Source: a virus. From it: 21,416 bases of DNA. Numbering within the stretch: the stretch's first letter is position 1; each line of letters starts with the position of its first letter. Position numbers and translations under genes: made by a program. Positions 13,445 through 21,146 of this stretch are shown in pieces. The stretch spans positions 1 to 21,416 of IMG/VR virus record IMGVR_UViG_3300042539_000390. One strand, 5' to 3'. The notes under the pieces were generated by a model. The model was not told the DNA's origin. It saw nothing but the letters and a program-made list of their open reading frames with translations, and did not search any database.

Positions 13445-14641
13445 TTAAGCAGCGTTGCCGATGAAGTGTTTGACATGTGATGTTTGTGGCAAGTTGCCAT
13501 CGACACGCATTGTTGCACGGAAGGTAATGAGATCAGTGCTGAATGCGAAGTCATCGCTTCGATCCAACTTGATGCCGCCTACCGAGCGAACGAAGTACGA
13601 AGGAAGGTGTCCGAAGATTACCGACTTCGCGCTTGTTGCCGTGTCTGCCATTGCTGGGTTCTCGAATACTGGGTATCCAAGAAGCAAGTCATTTGCGTCT
13701 GCGCTAAGTGCTGGTTGGAACACGAAGTTGCCTGCCGTGTCCTTCAGTTTGCGCATTGCACCGATTGACTTTGCATTCATCTGGAAGCCTGAACCAGCCA
13801 AACGACGACCGGCTGTGTCTACCGAGTAGACCAAGTCAATCAAGTTGTCTGCTGTGAACGCACCCGAAACTGCGGTTCCGCCAGTTACGCCGACAGCTGA
13901 TGCTACGACGATACCTTTTGGTTGGTTTGTTCCTGAGCCAGTTGTCAGTGAAGCGTTAACACGCACACCGAGTTCGTTGCCGGTCTGATCAGCCAAGAAG
14001 CGCAAGATGTCCACGCCTGAATCTTCGACCAACTCTCGTGAGAGTTGAACGAGGAACGAGAACTTGTATGCACCCAAAGTGATGAATGAGTTGAATACTG
14101 GATCCGATTCTGCGATTGCTGTGCCTTCGCCAACGATTGCCGCTGTCGAGTATTGAGCAAGTGATGGAATCTGAAGGTTTTCGCCTGATGCTGTATTCAA
14201 GACTGTTGAAGTCTGGAGCATTGGACCAACCGTACGAGCAAGCATGATCACTTGGTCGTAGAACGATGTTGGTACTGGTGCGCCTGCTGATGTCTTTACA
14301 ACATCACGCTTCTCAAACATGTGTGAACGAATTTCACCTTTTGCCATCGAACGAATTACATCGTTGTCGTTGCGCTCTGCGCGTGGAGCGTCAGCGACAG
14401 GACGAACCTGGTCTGCGATCTCGCGTGTTGCTGCATCCAAACGAAGTTCACGGGCCTCATCGGCGCGGAGCTTCTCGATTGTTGCTGTGCGCTCGTCAAG
14501 TTCTTTGCTGATGCGCTCATATGTCTGTGTTTCTTCTGCTGACAAGTCACGCTTTTCGGCGGTTGCAACATCAAGAATCTTCTTTGCGGCTTCCCACGCT
14601 GTTGCGCGTTGTGCCATTTGTTGTTCAATAAATTGTTTCAT
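13445..14641 (-). CDS. major capsid protein (HK97 fold)
   Basis: 398 residues. Residues 1-105 are a helical, charged region (MKQFIEQQMAQRATAWEAAK, TQTYERISKELDERTATIEKL), the delta domain that acts as internal scaffold and is removed by the prohead protease. The HK97-type core follows: PVPTSFYDQVIMLARTVGPM, GENLQIPSLAQYSTAAIVGEG, FSFLVQLSRELVEDS, LGVRVNASLTTGSGTNQPKGIV, QMNAKSIGAMRKLKDTAGNFVFQP, LLGYPVFENPAM, VIFGHLPSYFVR. This is the standard phage_capsid order. GGAGA lies 6 nt before the ATG. A leader of about 120 nt upstream and tandem hairpins downstream suggest separate control of its high expression. Confidence 0.95.
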   Translation of the reverse strand: MKQFIEQQMAQRATAWEAAKKILDVATAEKRDLSAEETQTYERISKELDERTATIEKLRADEARELRLDAATREIADQVRPVADAPRAERNDNDVIRSMAKGEIRSHMFEKRDVVKTSAGAPVPTSFYDQVIMLARTVGPMLQTSTVLNTASGENLQIPSLAQYSTAAIVGEGTAIAESDPVFNSFITLGAYKFSFLVQLSRELVEDSGVDILRFLADQTGNELGVRVNASLTTGSGTNQPKGIVVASAVGVTGGTAVSGAFTADNLIDLVYSVDTAGRRLAGSGFQMNAKSIGAMRKLKDTAGNFVFQPALSADANDLLLGYPVFENPAMADTATSAKSVIFGHLPSYFVRSVGGIKLDRSDDFAFSTDLITFRATMRVDGNLPQTSHVKHFIGNAA

Positions 14642-14765
14642 GATTTCTCCATGAGTAGTAGTTGATTGGTGGTGCGCAGGAAGTTGTATTCCGATGGCGC
14701 GGGACGCTGACCAATCTCTAGTCGTAGCGGGACGCTTACCGACAGAATGAACTATAGACGAGAAT
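14642..14765 (-). other. capsid gene leader with direct repeat
   Basis: A 124-nt stretch with no gene. It holds the candidate -10 element at 14751-14756 and two exact copies of the 10-mer AGCGTCCCGC (minus strand), at 14727-14736 and 14699-14708, 28 nt apart. The repeats could be an operator or an RNA element. A four-codon ATG reading frame just before the capsid start is most likely just the ribosome site context. Confidence 0.4.
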
Positions 14766-14780
14766 CTAGAACTTTTTCAA
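14751..14780 (-). promoter_or_regulatory. candidate promoter for the capsid gene
   Basis: TTGAAA (14775-14780) and TATAGT (14751-14756) are separated by 18 nt on the minus strand, close to the sigma-70-type consensus. The -35 lies in the last codons of the protease gene. It would give a capsid transcript with a leader of roughly 100 nt. Motif match only; unproven. Confidence 0.35.
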
Positions 14781-16637
14781 CAGTTCAAGATGTTTTGTCA
14801 ACAAGTTCACCGACGAAGGGACTTTGGCTGGTTCGGCACGAAGTTTACTGACCGCACTCGACAGCAGTTCGGCTGACTCATCCGACAAAGTGTTCCCAGA
14901 TTCGAGCATTGTGATCGCCTCAGCGAGCTTGTCTGCGTCAACACCTGTGCGTTCGGCAAGGATGTCAAGAGAACGAACAGTTGCCGAAGTTGCTTTGTAG
15001 GCAGGGAAGCCTGTTACGACCGACACTTCATGCAAACGGACTTGGCGTAGTTCGCGGGTCATGCCATCATCTGACCATTTGTCGCCACCTGAAGGAACCG
15101 AGAAGCCGAACGACATCGAGTCAACATCGCCGCGTTGCATCAGAACACTCAGGTCACGGCCGACAGTTGTGTCTGGCAGATCGGCGTTCACCAACAAACC
15201 TCGTGAATCTTCTTCAAGTCGCAAAGTCCTTGACCGTGTCGAAGCGAGAAGCATCGACGAGTCATGGTTCATGTACATCTTGATTGTGTTGCGACCTTTC
15301 AACGATTTGCGGAATGCACCTGGTGCGATTCGCTCGATGAACGGCAACGGTTCAGAATCAGAATTGAAGACTGCTGCATATCCTGAGAATGACATTCCGT
15401 CACCTGTTGGACCTGCGCGAAGTTCAAACTCGTTGACATGAATGCGGCGTGTCTCAACCTTGTTGTCTTCCATGCCTGGAATGTTAGCAAAGTATTCAGT
15501 CTTGGCGCGATGGAACGAGAACAATCCTCGTTCGTCTTTGATCTGGTTTGCTTTGCGTTCGAACCAGTCTCGTGCCGGTTGCGGGTTGAGCGGGTTGATT
15601 CCCCACAGGTAATGTGCGACCGCACCCGCACCAGGGAACTCGTCGTTGGTCGAATCCGAGTTCTTTGGTGCGTCTAGATCTACGGCATGTCGTTGCGCCC
15701 ACGCGTTCGAGCGGATGACTTTGTCTTCGGTGATGTCGCCTCTTGCCATGTCTCGTGCTTCACGAACGGTTCGATCGACCAGCCCTTCACCCGCAAGACC
15801 CTGACCGTAGTAGTCCAATCCTTTTCTTGCTGCGGTGCGAATATAGACAGGTATCTCAAGAGATACCTGCCGAACTGATTCTTCTTCTTCTTCTTCCATT
15901 TCTTCTTCATGTGGTTGCCATGCGTTGCAATAGAATCCGCCGTCAACATAATCATCCCACTTCGTACAATACGCTTTCAGATTGTCACCTTCGCCTTGCA
16001 CATTGTCTTCGTCGTAGAACGCACAGTTCCCGCAAGCACGACCTTCAGGAACATCAGGTGAGAGTGCTGGACGATAGTTGTCTGGCAACGCACGGTCAGC
16101 CGCCGAATGTTTCGGATGATCAACATGCAACAGATCGTTGTCGGTGATGTACTTCGGATTCTGCGGACGACCAGTGCGACTCAAGTATAAGAACGCATTC
16201 ACACGCGCCATCGACCAAGCCGCTCGACTAACACCAGGACGATGCGATGTCGAGTACGCACCAGATCCGCGACGATACACAGACTTCAATACACCGAGCG
16301 TCACACGAGTCCAGACAGGCCGATCATCTGCATCCATCTTCTCGTTGTGATCGGTGACTTTATTCTTCAACGCAGTTTCAGTTGTCTCATTGATTTCAAT
16401 CCCACCTTGTTTACCTGCAGCCGAACCAGCAGGGTTCTTGTCGCTGCCTGTGATCTGATCCTTCGGTGGTGCAGGTGCGCGTTCACCACCAGGTTCCATG
16501 TCCTCGGCAACAGACACCGCGATCATCTGATCGACTGCATCTTGTTTCGTTGTGTGACAGCCGATGACTTCGCCATCTTCTTTGATGGTTGCCCAACCAG
16601 AACAATCTGGTGACTTGTCGGTAATGAAGTAAGGCAT
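14766..16637 (-). CDS. prohead protease with large multidomain N-terminal extension
   Basis: 623 residues; its ATG shares a base with the preceding stop (TAATG). Residues about 395-555 are the HK97-type prohead protease (U35): GYAAVFNSDSEP, IAPGAFRKSL, MYMNHDSSMLLAS with H458, and GDVDSMSFGFSV with S507/S509 as nucleophile candidates, then HEVSVVTGFPAY. It is followed by a short helical tail. The first 390 residues are extra: 1-50 a YFITD..PDCSGWATIKEDGEV domain; 88-175 a LKNKVTDHNEKMD...WTRVTLGVLKSVYRRGSGAYSTSH domain; 202-237 a four-cysteine cluster (C202-x2-C205-x18-C224-x12-C237); 243-253 an acidic run; 280-370 a helical domain with APKNSDSTNDEFPGAG. Typical U35 proteases are under 250 residues. 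The protease cuts the capsid delta domain and itself; the added domains could be packaged cargo. Confidence 0.9.
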   Translation of the reverse strand: MPYFITDKSPDCSGWATIKEDGEVIGCHTTKQDAVDQMIAVSVAEDMEPGGERAPAPPKDQITGSDKNPAGSAAGKQGGIEINETTETALKNKVTDHNEKMDADDRPVWTRVTLGVLKSVYRRGSGAYSTSHRPGVSRAAWSMARVNAFLYLSRTGRPQNPKYITDNDLLHVDHPKHSAADRALPDNYRPALSPDVPEGRACGNCAFYDEDNVQGEGDNLKAYCTKWDDYVDGGFYCNAWQPHEEEMEEEEEESVRQVSLEIPVYIRTAARKGLDYYGQGLAGEGLVDRTVREARDMARGDITEDKVIRSNAWAQRHAVDLDAPKNSDSTNDEFPGAGAVAHYLWGINPLNPQPARDWFERKANQIKDERGLFSFHRAKTEYFANIPGMEDNKVETRRIHVNEFELRAGPTGDGMSFSGYAAVFNSDSEPLPFIERIAPGAFRKSLKGRNTIKMYMNHDSSMLLASTRSRTLRLEEDSRGLLVNADLPDTTVGRDLSVLMQRGDVDSMSFGFSVPSGGDKWSDDGMTRELRQVRLHEVSVVTGFPAYKATSATVRSLDILAERTGVDADKLAEAITMLESGNTLSDESAELLSSAVSKLRAEPAKVPSSVNLLTKHLELLKKF

Positions 16638-16900
16638 TATGGCGTGATGAGTGTGAACGCTACTGAGTGACCTGTTTTGTTTGATACTGCGTACATGCTT
16701 TGACCTGGATAGATATTGAAGTCTTCGGATCCGTTTTTCGGTAACGTATGACCAGCGTTCACGACAACTGTCGCGCCACCAATAAAGATTGTGTCGGTAT
16801 TGTCAAGATTGCTGATGTGCAAAGTGCCTGGATTTACTCCAGCGTGACTGACAAGTGTGGCAGCCGTTCCGACTGCAATAGATCCATTTGTGATTGGCAT
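16637..16900 (-). CDS. small beta-rich virion-type protein
   Basis: 87 residues from the ATG at 16900, with GAGGT 8 nt upstream; a longer frame to 16939 would overlap the previous gene and lacks a site. Sequence MPITNGSIAVGTAATLVSHA, then NPGTLHISNLDNTDTIFIGGATVVVNAGHTLPKNGSEDFNIYPGQSMYAVSN, a compact beta pattern (s.v.vgt.at.l.......t..i.N.d....i.iGg..v....G..l.....) common in small structural proteins of phages, often near capsid genes. It overlaps the protease start by one base. A capsid-decoration or adaptor role is possible, not shown. Confidence 0.65.
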   Translation of the reverse strand: MPITNGSIAVGTAATLVSHAGVNPGTLHISNLDNTDTIFIGGATVVVNAGHTLPKNGSEDFNIYPGQSMYAVSNKTGHSVAFTLITP

Positions 16901-16910
16901 AATTGTTACC

Positions 16911-17594
16911 TCAGACCAACAACAATACCTCAGCATCATCGTCCAAGATGCTGAATGTGATTGTGCTTGTCGCTTGTGCTTGCATTCCGTTCAACGATGT
17001 TGAGACAACCGCGTAGCGTCGTTTCGGTTGGATGACAGGTATCTCAATAGATACTGGTTCGGGTTCGATCTTCTTGCGTCGTGGTGCAGCGTATTGTCGA
17101 CCGCCAACAGGTGTCGGTTCTGGTTCGGGTTCTGGTGGTGTCGGTATTGAGTTGGCTGTAGCGACAAGTCCGCCGAGGTCGGCTGTGGCGACCGCGTCCT
17201 GTTCAACCGCTGTTATCGCCGAAGCAGTAAGACCGCCAAGCTCAGCCGATGCGGTTGCAGGTAGCACGACAGTTGCAGTTGCCGAACTAGCAAGTCCGCC
17301 GAGTTGTGCTTCGGCTGTCGCTTCGGTTGTGACGATGACTTGTGCAACTTCGGCGACAAGTTCACCGAGTTCGGCTGATGCGGTGACAAAGTGTGCGATG
17401 GTCGATGTCGCGGTTGCCGATAGTCCGCCGAGTGTCGCTGTGCCGGTCGCAGTTGTTAGAAACTCTGCGCCGTCAAGAAGACCGTTGCCATCAAGAACAG
17501 ATGTGTCAAGAATGAACGGTGGACTGAATCCATCCAACCCGTATGTGGCGTCGTTCAGTTCGCTCGTGTCGAGCAGGAATCTTTTCACCGCCAT
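16911..17594 (-). CDS. repeat protein with LGGL repeats
   Basis: 227 residues from ATG 17594; a TTG at 17603 would add three residues. The opening RFLLDTSELNDATYGLDG and PFILDTSVLDGNGLLDG shows two copies of an LDTS-x-L module. Then five imperfect repeats of about 20-25 residues, each built as Ala-rich plus LG(G/E)L (ATLGGLSATATS, ASAELGELVAEVAQ, AEAQLGGLASSATATV, ASAELGGLTASAIT, ATADLGGLVATANS). A Pro/Glu linker (TPPEPEPEPTP) follows, then a basic segment RRKKIEPEP and a final beta part. I do not recognise the family. It sits among head genes and is probably a virion structural or fibre-like protein. Confidence 0.6.
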   Translation of the reverse strand: MAVKRFLLDTSELNDATYGLDGFSPPFILDTSVLDGNGLLDGAEFLTTATGTATLGGLSATATSTIAHFVTASAELGELVAEVAQVIVTTEATAEAQLGGLASSATATVVLPATASAELGGLTASAITAVEQDAVATADLGGLVATANSIPTPPEPEPEPTPVGGRQYAAPRRKKIEPEPVSIEIPVIQPKRRYAVVSTSLNGMQAQATSTITFSILDDDAEVLLLV

Positions 17595-17603
17595 CGCGGG
17601 CAA

Positions 17604-17987
17604 CTAACTTGCGACTGTTAGTGATGCAGACAGGTTGCCAGATGAGATCGTGTAGGTGTCACCAGCTGTGTATGCGTTGCCTGTGATCGTGCCAGAGAAC
17701 AAGAAGTTGCCGGCACTTATATTGTCCCAAGCGGTGAAGTGTGTTGCGTCTTGCGAACCTGCGATATTCGTCCAACTGATATCGGCATCAGATGTGATCG
17801 CACCAGCGGACGCAGCACCGAACGAAACAATTTTGCGTGTCGTTTCGGTCGCAGCGTTGGATGTTCCTGCCGCGCCTGGATCGCCGACATGAAGTTTGAT
17901 GTAAACCTGAGTGACAGCGTAAGAAGTGTTGTTACCGAGCGCGTCAAGGAACGAGTTGCAAAGATAAGTCGATAGTCCTGTTGCCAT
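17604..17987 (-). CDS. fibre-like virion protein (Gp80-like)
   Basis: 127 residues: MATGLSTYLCNSFLDALGNN, then VTQVYIKLHVGDPGAAGTSN, TRKIVSFGAASAGAITSDADISW, ATHFTAWDNISAGNFLFSGTI, and TYTISSGNLSASL. This is a well-known pattern (l...L.n.llda.....y......yv.Lh.gdPg..G......R..v.f.aa..g.......i.w.......it.f.lwda.saGn.l..G.l...) of small fibre-like phage proteins. It begins one base inside the portal stop (TAATG). Such proteins are often placed with tails, so its site between portal and protease is unusual. Function: probably a capsid- or tail-attached virion protein. Confidence 0.65.
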   Translation of the reverse strand: MATGLSTYLCNSFLDALGNNTSYAVTQVYIKLHVGDPGAAGTSNAATETTRKIVSFGAASAGAITSDADISWTNIAGSQDATHFTAWDNISAGNFLFSGTITGNAYTAGDTYTISSGNLSASLTVAS

Positions 17988-19516
17988 TACTCTTCAACCC
18001 TTTCGGTGATTGTCAAGATACGGCCATCAGCGTCACGCTCAACCGTGCGAACAGTCGGCCTGTTCTCTGGCACGTTCACACGCACCACAGTCTCAGGCAC
18101 GTTGATGATCGGTGCAGCGACACTCACTTGTGCCGGTGGAACATTGACAACCATTTCAGGCATCGTCACATTCACGTCACGCTGATTCACATCGTAGGTC
18201 GGTGCTGGTTCAACAACTGGTTGCAACATTGTTGGTGCGACACCTGTGTGTGTGATCGGATCAATTTCGAGTGCTTTCAAAACTGCGGCAGGTTCAAAAC
18301 CTGAGTTGATGAGACGTTGCGCCATAGAAGTTTTGCGGTCAAGTTCGGTGAGTCCTGCCGCACCAAGATCGACGTTCGCTAATGGCACACGGTATGTGTC
18401 GCCGCCGTCAGCCGGTCGCAAGTCTTCGAATCGGCGCACATCGTTGATTGACAACCAGCCTGCTTGTAGACCTGATGAATATCCTGCGACTCGTGAACCG
18501 AAGTCGCCGCGCATCAAACCATCAAGGTTGAACTTCAAGAACGCACCACGGCCATCAATCAGTCTTGAATATCCGTCTTCAATCTTGGTGACGTATGGTC
18601 GGAGTGTGTGCATCACAAAGTGAATGCCGTTCATTTCAACCGAAGCGTATGCTTGCGCACCTGATTGAATCACACCAGCCATCGAAGGTGGTACACGGAA
18701 CGCACGAAGAATCTCTTCGACTGCGAACTGTCGTGATTGCAGGAACTGTGAGTCGTCTGGTGCGACCGAAGTTGTCGTGTATTTCGCACCACCGAACAGA
18801 ATGCCTGGACGATGTGCGCGACGCAAACCTTTGTGACCTTCTTCGAATCCGTCAACAAGCGATTTGGCTTGTTCGCGGGTCAGGTTGCCTGGGAACTCAA
18901 TGATGCCAGAAGTGTGCGAACCTTGACCGAAGAACCTTGCAGCAAACTCCTCCAACGCCTTCGACAAACCAAGGTTCTCTTTGACAAGTTCGATGCGTGA
19001 ACGGCCACGAAGATCACCAGGCAAACGCAACTCGGACAGATGAATCATGTCCTCATGCTGGATGATGTCACGGTTGTCAAAGACGTACACGATTCGGCGT
19101 GACTCGTCGCGTTTCACTTCAACTTTCAACGGATTCAAAACCGACAAACCGACAACACCTTGGTTGTCGCGAAGGATGCGTGTGAATGAGTTACCGTTCA
19201 ACAACATTGAAACAAGTACCTGCTGGAAGTGGTCGGTGCGTGACACACCGACTTCGGGCATGTCGAGCCATTCTGGTCGTGGTCGGAATGGTCGGCGATC
19301 ACCGTCGACACGGATGAACACATCGACTGGCAGAGTTGAGATAGAGTCTGCGATTAGTCGGACACACGCATACACGGTTCCGATCTTCAACGAATCTTCT
19401 TGCGTGACTACCGTGCCAGCGTTAGTTGTGAATTGGAATGCGTCACCTGCGGCGAACAACGACTGATATGAGACTGCTCTCTCTTCTTCTCTTGGGTTGA
19501 ACAGTCTTGACAACAT
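17987..19516 (-). CDS. portal protein (HK97 family)
   Basis: 509 residues. The core (about 1-400) has the order of HK97-type portals: GTVYACVRLIADSISTLPVDVF, LLNGNSFTRILRDNQGVVGL, DIIQHEDMIHLSEL, AARFFGQGSHTSGIIEFPG, SLVDGFEEGHKGLRRAHRPGILFGG, QFAVEEILRAFRVPPSMAGV. The last 100 residues are a low-complexity Val/Pro-rich extension (MPEMVVNVPPAQVSVAAPIINVPETVVRV) not needed for the portal fold. The start is coupled to the preceding small membrane gene by TAATG. The portal forms the dodecameric DNA entry ring at one capsid vertex and docks the terminase and the adaptor. Confidence 0.93.
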   Translation of the reverse strand: MLSRLFNPREEERAVSYQSLFAAGDAFQFTTNAGTVVTQEDSLKIGTVYACVRLIADSISTLPVDVFIRVDGDRRPFRPRPEWLDMPEVGVSRTDHFQQVLVSMLLNGNSFTRILRDNQGVVGLSVLNPLKVEVKRDESRRIVYVFDNRDIIQHEDMIHLSELRLPGDLRGRSRIELVKENLGLSKALEEFAARFFGQGSHTSGIIEFPGNLTREQAKSLVDGFEEGHKGLRRAHRPGILFGGAKYTTTSVAPDDSQFLQSRQFAVEEILRAFRVPPSMAGVIQSGAQAYASVEMNGIHFVMHTLRPYVTKIEDGYSRLIDGRGAFLKFNLDGLMRGDFGSRVAGYSSGLQAGWLSINDVRRFEDLRPADGGDTYRVPLANVDLGAAGLTELDRKTSMAQRLINSGFEPAAVLKALEIDPITHTGVAPTMLQPVVEPAPTYDVNQRDVNVTMPEMVVNVPPAQVSVAAPIINVPETVVRVNVPENRPTVRTVERDADGRILTITERVEE

Positions 19517-19668
19517 TAGTTTCTAGCCGCTTTCTTTGACCGCTCCCAAGCCAAGGTGAAGGCAAGCAGAGATGCGCCTGTAAAGATTAGCCCAAGCGGA
19601 ACCGCAATGTAAAATACGCCGACCGCAATCATCAAGATCGCGACCAGTTCCAATAACAATACAATCAT
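19516..19668 (-). CDS. 50-residue two-TM membrane protein between terL and portal
   Basis: 50 residues: ATG at 19668, TAA at 19516-19518 with the portal ATG overlapping by one base. Two hydrophobic segments, about residues 2-23 (IVLLLELVAILMIAVGVFYIAV) and 24-41 (PLGLIFTGASLLAFTLAW), then a basic end ERSKKAARN. GAGGAGAGAG lies immediately upstream, in the 8 nt after the terminase stop, a strong ribosome site. Small hydrophobic proteins at this exact place recur in actinophages and have no known function. The tight fit (8-nt gap and 1-nt overlap) supports a real gene. Confidence 0.75.
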   Translation of the reverse strand: MIVLLLELVAILMIAVGVFYIAVPLGLIFTGASLLAFTLAWERSKKAARN

Positions 19669-19676
19669 CTCTCTCC

Positions 19677-21146
19677 TCACACTACAAAGAACCCTGGTTG
19701 CTGAACACTCTCGACTCGTCTCGTTGCACGATCCACAGCCATCGCCAATGCTATCGCAGCGTCAATCTTGCGTTTCGATTTACCTTTAGACAAACGCCAA
19801 CCCATATCGGTCGAGCGTTGCGCCGCCGACAACACCTGATCGGTGAACACAGGATCACCGTTGTGTGAGAGACGACCGTTCACGATGAACTCGTACAAAG
19901 TTCCGCAAGCAGGCACCATACGCGCAGTGGACTGGCTGAACTCAACCATCGTGAACCCTTCATCGGACATTGCTTCGGCTGAGCGTTGAAAGAACGCTGG
20001 GTCATAAGCGAACTCTTGCACCGTGTACTCGCGACCAAGATCACGGATGTGTTGCTCGACTGCCGACACATCCATCGCACCGCCATCTGGATGCCAAATC
20101 TTTGCACGAACAACAACACGACCAGACTCCTGCGGTTGCGCAACGACAACCGCGATCGAGTCGTGCTTGAGTGCCATGTCAATGCCGACGAACACAGGAA
20201 TGTTCGGATCAAGTTCATCCTCACTACGACACTGCTCCCACGCACCCTTCGGCAACCACGATTCACCATCGGTACGAACCCACTGATTCAACCGATAGCG
20301 GCGGAACGCAACCTCGGCTGTTTGCATCATCGACACTTCCATGTCTTGCATGTCCAACAAACCTTCAGCCAAGTTCGGATTTGACTCAGCCCAAGCGTCA
20401 CGATCATGAATCTCACAATCGGCTGGTGCTTCCCACCAGAAGAAACCGAATCGCTCGTCCTGTTTCGTGTCGGCAACAATCTCTTTGCCGTAGTTGTACA
20501 GACGGCCACACACCGTGTCCAAGTCAAACCCTGCCGTGGTGATAGCGACAATGTTCGGATCCTTACGCGCACCAGAACCCAACGTGAGCGCATTCCACAA
20601 ATCATCATTCGGTTGGACATGCAGCTCATCGAATACGACCGTTGACGGATTCAAACCTTGTTGAAGTTTCGCATCGCTCGACAGCACACGATAGATCGCA
20701 CCAGTCGAAGGAACCTCAACCACATCGCGATACACCTTGCACACACCCAACAACGCAGGTGACTGAGTGATCTGCCACTTCGCCTCATTGAACACGACAC
20801 GCGCCTGCTGTCTGTCACCCGCCGCCGAATAAACCTCGGCACCAGGCTCACCTTCAATCAACCCGTACAGCGCGATGAGTGAACCGAGCAACGACTTACC
20901 GTTCTTCCGACCCAAACCGATCAGGCTGCGACGATACCGAAGCAACCCATCATCACGACGCTCATACAACCCGTCAAGAAGTGCGACCTGCCAATCGGTA
21001 AGAATCAGAGGCTGACCAGCACGAACACCCTTGCTCACATGCAAGAACGTGCGAGCAAAGTCAACGACCTTGTGACCGTCAGACTTGCTGTATAACTTCG
21101 GCGTCGACCAAGTTGGAGTTCCTTTGTCGATATGCGTCAAGCTCAT
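19677..21146 (-). CDS. terL: terminase large subunit
   Basis: 489 residues. ATPase part: Walker A GRKNGKS (residues 79-85) after RYRRSLIGL, Walker B STVVFDELH with D173 and E174, coupling segment IVAITTAGFD. Nuclease part: FVGIDMALKHDSIAVVV with D323, EFAYDPAFFQ with D382, and KIDAAIALAMA with D462, the acidic triad of the headful/cos nuclease. This is the Terminase_1 type. Role: moves DNA into the prohead and cuts it, working with the small subunit and the portal. AAGGGTGG lies just before the ATG. The first 22 codons overlap the end of the small-subunit gene (68 nt), so part of the N-terminus may be weakly constrained. Confidence 0.95.
   Translation of the reverse strand: MSLTHIDKGTPTWSTPKLYSKSDGHKVVDFARTFLHVSKGVRAGQPLILTDWQVALLDGLYERRDDGLLRYRRSLIGLGRKNGKSLLGSLIALYGLIEGEPGAEVYSAAGDRQQARVVFNEAKWQITQSPALLGVCKVYRDVVEVPSTGAIYRVLSSDAKLQQGLNPSTVVFDELHVQPNDDLWNALTLGSGARKDPNIVAITTAGFDLDTVCGRLYNYGKEIVADTKQDERFGFFWWEAPADCEIHDRDAWAESNPNLAEGLLDMQDMEVSMMQTAEVAFRRYRLNQWVRTDGESWLPKGAWEQCRSEDELDPNIPVFVGIDMALKHDSIAVVVAQPQESGRVVVRAKIWHPDGGAMDVSAVEQHIRDLGREYTVQEFAYDPAFFQRSAEAMSDEGFTMVEFSQSTARMVPACGTLYEFIVNGRLSHNGDPVFTDQVLSAAQRSTDMGWRLSKGKSKRKIDAAIALAMAVDRATRRVESVQQPGFFVV

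Noticed and set aside
14636-14654. Four-codon ATG reading frame overlapping the capsid start
   Set aside because: ATGGAGAAATCATGA arises from the ribosome site next to the capsid ATG; no sign that it is more than that.
14696-14740. Phage attachment site or origin in the capsid leader
   Set aside because: Only a 10-bp direct repeat; no integrase in the window, no AT-rich iteron pattern.
17032-17607. 191-codon plus-strand open frame
   Set aside because: Antisense of the Ala/LGGL repeat protein; Ser/Val/Ala composition and no initiation signal.
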